A stretch of 5,349 nt of DNA from an uncultured Clostridia bacterium (GTDB taxonomy: Bacteria > Bacillota > Clostridia > UBA1381): positions 1-5,349 of the forward strand of contig CAKSFY010000137.1 of assembly GCA_934454035.1 (NCBI GenBank), in the 5' to 3' direction. Numbering within the stretch: position 1 is the first letter of the stretch; every line of letters begins with the position of its first letter. A program made the translations under genes and the position numbers. The notes under the pieces are model-generated. The model was not told the origin of the DNA, did not search any database, and worked only from the letters and a program-made list of their open reading frames with translations. Shown in pieces: positions 1-5,349 of the stretch.

Positions 1-1437
1 TCAAACATCGACAAATTTTCGACATCCAGTCTTGTCACAAGACTTACAACCGATGTAACCAACTTGCAGAACGCATATCAAATGATTATCAGAATAGCGG
101 TAAGAGCACCATTCATGCTTGTTTTCGCACTGATAATGACAATGCTGATTAATGCAAAAATGGCTATGATTTTTTTGATTATTGTTCCTATTTTGGGGAT
201 CGGTCTTTACCTTATCATTATGAATGTTCACCCCATTTTTGAAAAAGTTTTTAAAACATATGACAAACTCAATAATGTTGTACAGGAGAATTTAAGAGGA
301 ATCCGCGTTGTTAAATCCTTCGTCCGAGAAGACCATGAAATCGAAAAATTTGATAATGTATCCAATATTATCTATAAATTGTTTTCAAAAGCCGAGAAAT
401 TGCTTACGCTCAACTCACCGCTGATGCTTTTCTCAGTGTATACATGTATGATTTTAATTTCCTGGTTCGGCGCAAAAATTATTGTAACAACGCATGAAAC
501 CGCTTTGATGACCGGCGAGCTGACAAGCCTTTTTTCATATACTATGCAAATACTTATGAGCCTTATGATGCTCTCAATGATATTTGTTATGATAATAATT
601 TCAAGAGCGTCAGCAGAGCGAATCACGGAAGTCCTTTCGGAAGAGAGCAGTCTTTCCAATCGTACGTCGCCTGTTTTTGATGTAGCCGACGGTTCGATAG
701 AATTTAAAAATGTAAGTTTCAGCTACAAAGATGACATGAATAAGCTATGTCTGAAAAATGTAAATCTTAAAATAAACTCGGGTGAGACTATCGGCATTAT
801 AGGCGGAACCGGAACATCAAAATCAACTCTTGTTCAGCTTATTCCGAGACTTTACGATGTCACTGACGGTGAACTCGATGTAGGCGGCAGAAATGTTAAA
901 GAATATGATATTGAATCACTCAGGAATTCGGTCGCTATGGTTCTGCAAAAAAATGTGCTTTTTTCCGGAACAATAAAAGAAAATTTACGCTGGGGCGACA
1001 AGAATGCAACGGACGAAGAACTTATTCATGCCTGTCAGCTGGCTCAGGCGGACGGCTTTATAAATGAATTTCCAAACAAGTATGACACTTATATAGAGCA
1101 AGGCGGTACAAATGTTTCCGGAGGTCAAAAGCAGAGACTGTGTATTGCACGCGCACTTTTAAAAAAGCCGAAAATTATCATTTTAGACGATTCCACAAGC
1201 GCCGTAGACACAAAAACCGATGCACTTATACGACAAGCTTTTTCGGAATACATTCCCGAAACAACAAAAATTATAATTGCACAGAGAATCGCTTCAGTAC
1301 AGGAGGCTGATAAAATAATCGTTATGGATAACGGCTCTGTGGTTGCATTCGGAACACATGATGAGCTTTTAAAAACAAATAATATATATCAAGAAGTGTA
1401 TTACTCTCAGAACGGAGGTGTTTCCGATGAGAATTAA
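1..1437 (+). CDS. Heterodimeric ABC exporter, subunit 1 (degenerate-site half), permease-ATPase fusion, 5' partial
   Basis: This is the first half of a heterodimeric ABC exporter that should move a substrate, possibly a drug, lipid or peptide, out across the cytoplasmic membrane using ATP. The frame is open from base 1, and the upstream residues (FSTSSLVTRLTTDVTN) are typical exporter sequence. The gene is therefore cut by the window edge, and I estimate about 100 N-terminal residues (TM1-TM2) are missing. Of the 478 visible residues, hydrophobic segments lie near 34-52, 56-75, 138-160 and 172-198 (TM3-TM6). The NBD starts near 225, with an A-loop Tyr at 242. Walker A reads GGTGTSKST (bases 802-828), with Ser273 where the family has Gly. 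The Q-loop is in VLQKNVLFSGT, and the signature NVSGGQ (1111-1128) is intact. Walker B ends LDD, so Asp (1189-1191) replaces the catalytic Glu. The H-loop has Gln (1282-1284) instead of His. These changes mark the degenerate-site half. It overlaps the next gene by 11 bp, indicating one operon and one complex. The substrate is unknown. Confidence 0.95.
   Translation, partial: SNIDKFSTSSLVTRLTTDVTNLQNAYQMIIRIAVRAPFMLVFALIMTMLINAKMAMIFLIIVPILGIGLYLIIMNVHPIFEKVFKTYDKLNNVVQENLRGIRVVKSFVREDHEIEKFDNVSNIIYKLFSKAEKLLTLNSPLMLFSVYTCMILISWFGAKIIVTTHETALMTGELTSLFSYTMQILMSLMMLSMIFVMIIISRASAERITEVLSEESSLSNRTSPVFDVADGSIEFKNVSFSYKDDMNKLCLKNVNLKINSGETIGIIGGTGTSKSTLVQLIPRLYDVTDGELDVGGRNVKEYDIESLRNSVAMVLQKNVLFSGTIKENLRWGDKNATDEELIHACQLAQADGFINEFPNKYDTYIEQGGTNVSGGQKQRLCIARALLKKPKIIILDDSTSAVDTKTDALIRQAFSEYIPETTKIIIAQRIASVQEADKIIVMDNGSVVAFGTHDELLKTNNIYQEVYYSQNGGVSDEN
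1414..1420 (+). promoter_or_regulatory. Shine-Dalgarno site that fixes the start of exporter subunit 2
   Basis: GGAGGTG lies inside the 3' end of subunit 1, and its GGAGG core ends 8 bases before the ATG at 1427. An in-frame GTG at 1418-1420 overlaps the Shine-Dalgarno itself and cannot use it, so ATG 1427 is the better start. The placement inside the upstream gene suggests coupled translation of the two subunits. Confidence 0.85.
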
Positions 1438-3307
1438 GGGAAATCCCGGGAAAAGCAAAAATCCTGTCCAAACCGCAAAACGGCTGCTTTCTTATATAAC
1501 AAAAAACTACAAAATACATTTTACGGTTGTTTTTATATGCATAATTATAAGCTCGCTGACAAGCGTTGCAAGCTCGCTTTTTCTGCAGACGCTGATTGAT
1601 GATTACATCACTCCCCTGCTTACGGAAGCTGTTCCGAATTTTTCGGGATTGATTCGTGCACTCATATTTATGGGCGGAATATTTCTTATCGGAATATTCA
1701 CAACATGGTTGTTTAACTTTATAATGGTAATAATTTCGCAGGGCGTATTAAAGCAAATCCGTGACGATATGTTCGCACATATGCAGACTTTGCCGATCAA
1801 ATATTTTGACACACACACTCACGGCGATGTAATGAGTTACTATACAAACGATACTGACACTTTAAGGCAGATGATTTCTCAAAGTATTCCTCAGACATTT
1901 TCATCGCTTATAAGCGTTGTGGCAGTATTCATCTCTATGGTACGGCTGAGCATTCCGCTCACATGCATTGTCTTATTAACTGTTTTTGCAATGTTCAGAG
2001 TCACAAAGAGCGTAGGCGGAAACTCCTCCAAATACTTTATCAGACAGCAGCGCGCATTAGCTGCGGTAAACGGATATATCGAAGAAATGATTAACGGTCA
2101 GAAGGTTGTTAAAGTATTCTGCTATGAGGACGAGGCAATTGATAAATTCAACAAATTGAACGATGAGCTATGCAGCGATGCAACCGAAGCAAACAAATAT
2201 GCAAATATCCTTATGCCGATTATGGGTAACATAGGCAATCTGCAATACGTTGTCCTTGCCGCAGTTGGCGGACTGCTCGCAGTTCACGGGTTCATGACGG
2301 TAGGTACAATTTCCGCATTTTTGCTTCTGTCAAAAAGCTTTACTCAGCCGATAGGGCAAATATCGCAGCAGCTTAATGCAATAATCATGGCTCTTGCCGG
2401 CGCTGAAAGAATTTTTGAGCTTATCGACGAAGAACCCGAGGAAGATAACGGATATGTCACTCTTGTTAAAATCGGTATGGATAAGCACGGAAATGCATAT
2501 GAAACTACCGGAAAAGACGGCGAATGGGCATGGAAGCATCCGCATCAAGACGGAAGTACGACTTATTCCGAATTAACCGGTGACGTAAAATTTTTCGATG
2601 TCGATTTCGGATATACAGAAGATAAGACAGTTCTTCACAATATCGATTTACATGCACTTCCGCATCAGAAAATAGCGTTTGTCGGCGCTACCGGAGCAGG
2701 TAAAACAACAATTACAAACCTCATTAACAGATTTTATGATATTGCAGACGGTAAAATAAGATATGACGATATTAATATAAATAAAATTAAAAAGCCTGAT
2801 TTAAGACGTTCACTCGGAATTGTCTTGCAGGATGTAAATTTGTTTACCGGAACCGTAATGGAAAATATAAGATACGGACGTCTCGATGCAACGGATGAGG
2901 AAGTTTATGCAGCGGCGAAGCTTGCAAATGCAGACGGATTCATAAAAATGCTGCCGGACGGATATAATACCGTTATTTCCGGAAGCGGTGAGGGACTTTC
3001 GCAAGGGCAGCGCCAGTTAATCTCAATAGCACGCGCCGCAGTTGCCGATCCCCCTGTTATGATACTTGATGAGGCTACCTCAAGTATCGACACAAGAACC
3101 GAGGCAATTGTTCAAAAAGGTATGGATTCGCTTATGAAAAACAGAACCGTTTTTGTAATTGCACACAGATTGTCCACGGTTAAAAACTCCGATGTAATTA
3201 TCGTACTTGACCACGGACGAATTATAGAACGCGGCAGCCACGATGAGCTGATTGCTCAAAAGGGTAAGTATTATCAGTTATATACCGGAGCATTTGAACT
3301 TGAATAA
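1427..3307 (+). CDS. Heterodimeric ABC exporter, subunit 2 (catalytic half), permease-ATPase fusion
   Basis: This is the partner subunit of the exporter, 626 residues from the ATG at 1427. It has six predicted membrane helices, near residues 31-57, 75-101, 157-176, 177-192, 268-288 and 291-312. Coupling-helix sequence of exporter type lies between TM2 and TM3 (LPIKYFDTHTHGDVMSYYTN). The NBD is near 385-626. Walker A is GATGAGKTT (Lys426, bases 2684-2710), the Q-loop is in VLQDVNLFTGT, the signature is LSQGQ (residues 524-528, bases 2996-3010), Walker B ends LDE with catalytic Glu549 (3071-3073), and the H-loop His is 580 (3164-3166). The Glu and His are intact. The non-canonical LSQGQ faces the defective Walker motifs of subunit 1, as in LmrCD/BmrCD-type heterodimers. 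About 47 extra residues (338-384) separate TM6 from the NBD; they are charged and rich in Trp and His near WAWKHPHQDG. I recall similar inserts in clostridial homologues but cannot check this here. The overlap with subunit 1 and the terminator just after the stop make this the last gene of its operon. The substrate cannot be read from the sequence. Confidence 0.96.
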   Translation: MRIKGNPGKSKNPVQTAKRLLSYITKNYKIHFTVVFICIIISSLTSVASSLFLQTLIDDYITPLLTEAVPNFSGLIRALIFMGGIFLIGIFTTWLFNFIMVIISQGVLKQIRDDMFAHMQTLPIKYFDTHTHGDVMSYYTNDTDTLRQMISQSIPQTFSSLISVVAVFISMVRLSIPLTCIVLLTVFAMFRVTKSVGGNSSKYFIRQQRALAAVNGYIEEMINGQKVVKVFCYEDEAIDKFNKLNDELCSDATEANKYANILMPIMGNIGNLQYVVLAAVGGLLAVHGFMTVGTISAFLLLSKSFTQPIGQISQQLNAIIMALAGAERIFELIDEEPEEDNGYVTLVKIGMDKHGNAYETTGKDGEWAWKHPHQDGSTTYSELTGDVKFFDVDFGYTEDKTVLHNIDLHALPHQKIAFVGATGAGKTTITNLINRFYDIADGKIRYDDININKIKKPDLRRSLGIVLQDVNLFTGTVMENIRYGRLDATDEEVYAAAKLANADGFIKMLPDGYNTVISGSGEGLSQGQRQLISIARAAVADPPVMILDEATSSIDTRTEAIVQKGMDSLMKNRTVFVIAHRLSTVKNSDVIIVLDHGRIIERGSHDELIAQKGKYYQLYTGAFELE

Positions 3308-3356
3308 AAAAACAAAAAGGCGATGTACTTTCTATACACCGCCTTTTTGTTTTTTT
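3306..3356. terminator. Bidirectional intrinsic terminator between convergent operons
   Basis: Bases 3306-3327 pair with 3335-3356: A7, C, A5, GGCG, then TGTA against TACA, CGCC, T5, G, T7. The single internal mismatch is A3323 opposite C3339, and the loop is 7 bases (3328-3334). The A-run on the left and the T-run on the right give a U-tract to transcripts from either side. The hairpin begins within the TAA of exporter subunit 2 and reaches into the TAA stop of the minus-strand protease gene (3355-3357), so it should serve both operons. Confidence 0.93.
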
Positions 3357-5169
3357 AAAGCCCTGTCGCAAACTCATCAATTAAATATATGCCGTCTTGC
3401 TGTTTTAATATAACATAAAACGTTGCTTCGTTTTGATCAGGATCATAAACAGAATTTTCATCGGGTGTCATTGTTACGTTTACAAGTGCTGCCCATTTAC
3501 CGTCAGTAAAGTCTTTTGAAGCTGAATCATCAATTGTACTGATACTTATTCTAATGTTTTGAAGCGCAGCCTTGTTCATGCCGAAAACATAACCATCACC
3601 AAAGAAATTATCTATGCAGTTTTGAGTGCAGTATCTTTTCATATTTCCTAAATCACCTCTTTCAAATAAATAAAAGAATTGATCTATTGTATATTCGGGC
3701 GTCGTATTATCGTATTTGCTTGTTTTTATAACCGTTAACGAATCGGAATCAAGTTCCGGGTTACTCCTCATATCAATAATGTTTCCATTTCTATCAAAAA
3801 CATTATAATCTATCAGCCAATCGCGCCTTAACATATAATCAATCATTGAATAAGAAATATATGTCAAAGATTTTCTCAAAATTGGAGCATTAAAGTTTAT
3901 TGGTGTCTTTGTTAAATACTCTCCTTGTTCAAAATACATCTCCGAATTCCCTATTTCGATATGATAATAATGCAATATGTTTTCACCATATGCCAGGCAA
4001 ATTTTTATTTTTCCGTTCTGCCATTCAATATGACTTTGCGGATTATTCAAAACTCCTGCTTTCTCGAAGGTTTCCCTAAGCGGAACATATACCTCGCCGT
4101 TTTCGATAAAAGATTTATTCGTGAGTTCAATTTTTTTGCCGTTGTTCGTAATTTCAATAGTATAATCATCAGTCATCAAATTTGACAATACGCCGCTTGC
4201 AAATACCATTGTTGAAAACATTGCAACTGCAATAACAGCAGATATGACCGACACAAATATGTTCGTTTTTTTCTTATTCTTAATCATAATAAATCTCCTT
4301 TTCAAAATTTTTTTATTGCTTGCCATTTGTGTGGTAAGCGGAAGCCCGATCGATTTACCTGTCGGCAGCAGGAATAAAATTGTACCGATATAGCTCATTT
4401 TCTCATCGTCCGACATATTTTTCGTAGCCGCCATATCGCAGGATATTTCACACTCTGCCGCAATTTGCTTTGAAACGTACCATGCAATGGGATTAAACCA
4501 GTGTATGCATTTTACAAATTCGGCAAACCATTTATATAAAATATCATGTCGTTTAAAATGCGTCATCTCATGGTGCAGTATGTTATGTAACTGTTCCTTT
4601 GAAAGCTCTGTTTCCGGCAGAACCAGCATGGGTTTGAAAATACCCGTCATAAACGGCGACACGGTATTTTTCAACACCCTAACATCAATTTTCCTGTCGG
4701 TGTACTCTTCCGTTTCGGGACAAGATATAATTTCACCGTTTTTGCATATTTTGCTATTCAGACTTATATACCGCACAATGTTCAGCAATATTAAAGATAT
4801 TGCACCGACAAGCCACAAATACGCTAAAATATCCATTCTGTTATAAAGCATTCTATCCCATACAATATATATAGGCTGCGGCTTTTGGGTTCTGTCTGTC
4901 TGCACAATATTTTCGGTTGTTTCGGGTTGTTCGCTGACAACTGTTTGCTGTATCTGTACCGTTTGTGTTGTAATGCTCGGTGCAGACGGCGGATTTACAT
5001 TAAATCGCACCGGTATAAACATTACAAAAAGCACACACAGCCATATGTAATAATGCCACGAATACCCGAAAATCTTTTTCGTTATCAGGCGCAGCAGGCT
5101 GATAACAACTGCAAGGACAGAACCGGCGAGTGATGTAATTAAAAATGCTTTAAATATTTCGCTGATCAA
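3355..5169 (-). CDS. BlaR1/MecR1-like M56 membrane metalloprotease with a non-penicillin-binding C-terminal sensor module
   Basis: This is a 604-residue membrane protein of peptidase family M56. In the BlaR1/MecR1 family, an extracellular signal activates the cytoplasmic zinc protease, which leads to inactivation of the BlaI-type repressor. Predicted helices are TM1 4-27, TM2 37-55, TM3 113-137 and TM4 about 303-325. Basic residues after TM1 and TM3 and before TM4 fit the BlaR1 topology, with the Gln/Thr/Pro-rich loop 56-112 outside. The zinc site is HEMTH (His200, Glu201, His204), and the likely third ligand is Glu241 in ECEISCD (ExxxD pattern); SPFMTGIFKPMLVLP precedes it as usual. After TM4 there is no penicillin-binding domain with SxxK/KTG motifs. 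Residues about 336-450 resemble a copper-amine-oxidase N-like stalk domain (IELTNKSFIENGEVYVPLRE, later EWQNGKIKI). Residues about 490-604 resemble an NTF2-like or DUF4829-like domain (YTIDQFFYLFERGD, ending YLIDEFA). The start is TTG at 5169-5167, placed 7 bases after AAGGAGG and overlapping the repressor stop as TTGA. The signal is unknown. The protease assignment is firm; the C-terminal domain names are by resemblance only. Confidence 0.93.
   Translation of the reverse strand: MISEIFKAFLITSLAGSVLAVVISLLRLITKKIFGYSWHYYIWLCVLFVMFIPVRFNVNPPSAPSITTQTVQIQQTVVSEQPETTENIVQTDRTQKPQPIYIVWDRMLYNRMDILAYLWLVGAISLILLNIVRYISLNSKICKNGEIISCPETEEYTDRKIDVRVLKNTVSPFMTGIFKPMLVLPETELSKEQLHNILHHEMTHFKRHDILYKWFAEFVKCIHWFNPIAWYVSKQIAAECEISCDMAATKNMSDDEKMSYIGTILFLLPTGKSIGLPLTTQMASNKKILKRRFIMIKNKKKTNIFVSVISAVIAVAMFSTMVFASGVLSNLMTDDYTIEITNNGKKIELTNKSFIENGEVYVPLRETFEKAGVLNNPQSHIEWQNGKIKICLAYGENILHYYHIEIGNSEMYFEQGEYLTKTPINFNAPILRKSLTYISYSMIDYMLRRDWLIDYNVFDRNGNIIDMRSNPELDSDSLTVIKTSKYDNTTPEYTIDQFFYLFERGDLGNMKRYCTQNCIDNFFGDGYVFGMNKAALQNIRISISTIDDSASKDFTDGKWAALVNVTMTPDENSVYDPDQNEATFYVILKQQDGIYLIDEFATGL
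4285..4300 (-). promoter_or_regulatory. Possible internal translation start (Shine-Dalgarno plus in-frame ATG) within the M56 gene
   Basis: On the minus strand AAGGAG (4300-4295) stands 7 bases before an ATG (4287-4285) that is in frame with the protease (Met295). Translation from here would give a 310-residue protein. It would begin with a Lys-rich stretch, a hydrophobic helix (TM4) and VFASG, which resembles a signal peptide, followed only by the stalk-like and NTF2-like domains. I saw no clear -10/-35 promoter just upstream, so any use would be from the operon mRNA. The same bases must encode Lys-Arg-Arg before TM4, so the match may be accidental. Confidence 0.35.
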
Positions 5170-5349
5170 TTCCGTCCCTCCTTATCATCAAAAATCGCTT
5201 TCAGCTCCTGTATATCCTTATCCGAAAACTGTTCTTCCTCAAAAAGTGCGGCGACCAAATTTTCGGCAGAGCCGTCAAACAGATTTTTTATAAGGTTTTT
5301 CACCTGTGACTTTTTGTATTCTTTTGCAGTCAGAATCGGTGTATAATAC
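5166..5349 (-). CDS. BlaI/MecI-family transcriptional repressor, C-terminal 60 residues (5' partial)
   Basis: Complete codons run from 5348 to the TGA at 5168-5166 and give 60 residues beginning YYTPILTAKEY. The gene continues past the right edge, so the N-terminal winged-helix DNA-binding domain is not visible. What remains lines up without gaps with the end of Staphylococcus aureus MecI as I remember it: YYTPI against YYSLV, then ENLVAALFE against NSLVLNFVE, then SDKDIQELKAIF against SQDEIEELRNIL. This part of BlaI/MecI is the helical dimerisation domain. In the family, the dimer represses its own operon until the membrane protease partner triggers its cleavage. The adjacent, overlapping M56 gene fits that role. 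The Asn-Phe pair cut in MecI is Ala-Leu here. Its operator would lie upstream, outside the window. The family call is strong despite the truncation because of the sequence match and the neighbour. Confidence 0.9.
   Translation of the reverse strand, partial: YYTPILTAKEYKKSQVKNLIKNLFDGSAENLVAALFEEEQFSDKDIQELKAIFDDKEGRN
5177..5183 (-). promoter_or_regulatory. Shine-Dalgarno site supporting the TTG start of the M56 protease
   Basis: AAGGAGG on the minus strand (5183-5177) is followed by 7 bases and then TTG (5169-5167). It lies within the last codons of the repressor gene. No ATG occurs at a suitable distance, and the first residues from this TTG lead straight into TM1 as in BlaR1 relatives, so the TTG is the likely true start. 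The TTGA overlap with the repressor stop points to translational coupling. Confidence 0.85.

Noticed and set aside
64..66. TTG as the start of exporter subunit 1
   Set aside because: The frame is open to base 1, and the residues before it are conserved exporter sequence, so the gene simply runs off the left edge.
1418..1426. Upstream GTG start for exporter subunit 2
   Set aside because: The GTG overlaps the GGAGG Shine-Dalgarno that properly serves the ATG at 1427, and no other ribosome site lies upstream at the right distance.
1117..3073. The LSQGQ signature and Asp-for-Glu Walker B as inactivating mutations or pseudogene signs
   Set aside because: They are complementary and fall on one composite ATP site, the normal pattern for heterodimeric ABC exporters. 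Both frames are intact.
1603..3093. Minus-strand open frames within exporter subunit 2 (1603-1818, 2330-2548, 2810-3004, 2905-3093)
   Set aside because: All lie antisense to conserved TMD and NBD motifs, so they are shadow frames.
3925..4185. Plus-strand open frame of 86 codons opposite the sensor module
   Set aside because: It is antisense to the protease frame, resembles no family I know, and offers no convincing ribosome site.
4303..4350. A promoter upstream of the internal ATG in the M56 gene
   Set aside because: The region is AT-rich, but I could not find a credible -35/-10 pair with proper spacing.
4487..5133. Plus-strand open frames opposite the M56 protease gene (4487-4846, 4885-5133)
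   Set aside because: They are antisense to a clearly conserved coding frame, lack recognisable domains, and have Cys-rich or irregular composition typical of shadow frames.
3355..5169. Calling the M56 gene a beta-lactam sensor (blaR1 or mecR1)
   Set aside because: No penicillin-binding or transpeptidase motifs are present after TM4, so the family name is kept and the beta-lactam role is not claimed.

Overview
The window looks like an ordinary chromosomal segment of a low-GC, Gram-positive, Clostridia-like bacterium (inference). The DNA is AT-rich, the ribosome binding sites are strong GGAGG types, genes are packed with short overlaps, and the protein families are typical of Firmicutes. Almost every base is coding. 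The only real intergenic stretch is about 47 bp long and is filled by a terminator. No RNA genes, mobile elements, CRISPR arrays or long repeats were seen.

Left part (1-3307, plus strand): two overlapping genes encode the two halves of a heterodimeric ABC exporter (type IV fold, LmrCD/BmrCD/TM287-288-like). The first gene is cut by the left edge. The second starts inside the end of the first, with an 11-bp overlap and its own ribosome binding site. The NBD motifs are asymmetric as expected for such a pair. Subunit 1 has Asp in place of the Walker B catalytic Glu, Gln in place of the H-loop His, and Ser in place of the Walker A glycine before Lys. Subunit 2 has LSQGQ instead of LSGGQ. All four changes fall on the same composite ATP site, so one site should be degenerate and the other catalytically competent.

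Middle (about 3306-3356): a long, nearly perfect A-rich/GGCG/U-rich hairpin sits between the two converging operons. It has an A-run on one side and a T-run on the other, so it should terminate transcription in both directions.

Right part (3355-5349, minus strand): a BlaI/MecI-type repressor (only its last 60 residues are present) is followed, with a TTGA stop/start overlap, by a BlaR1/MecR1-type M56 membrane metalloprotease. The protease has the four-helix BlaR1 topology and an HExxH site. Its extracellular C-terminus is not the penicillin-binding domain of BlaR1. It looks like a copper-amine-oxidase-N-like stalk domain followed by an NTF2-like (DUF4829-like) domain. The pair is therefore probably a proteolytic signalling switch for an unknown envelope signal, not a beta-lactam sensor. 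Whether it controls the neighbouring exporter cannot be decided here, because the promoters of both operons lie outside the window.

The points most worth a second look are the swapped sensor module, an in-frame internal start with an excellent Shine-Dalgarno sequence that could make a separate secreted form of that module, the loss of the MecI-type Asn-Phe cleavage dipeptide in the repressor, and the extra Walker A change in exporter subunit 1.
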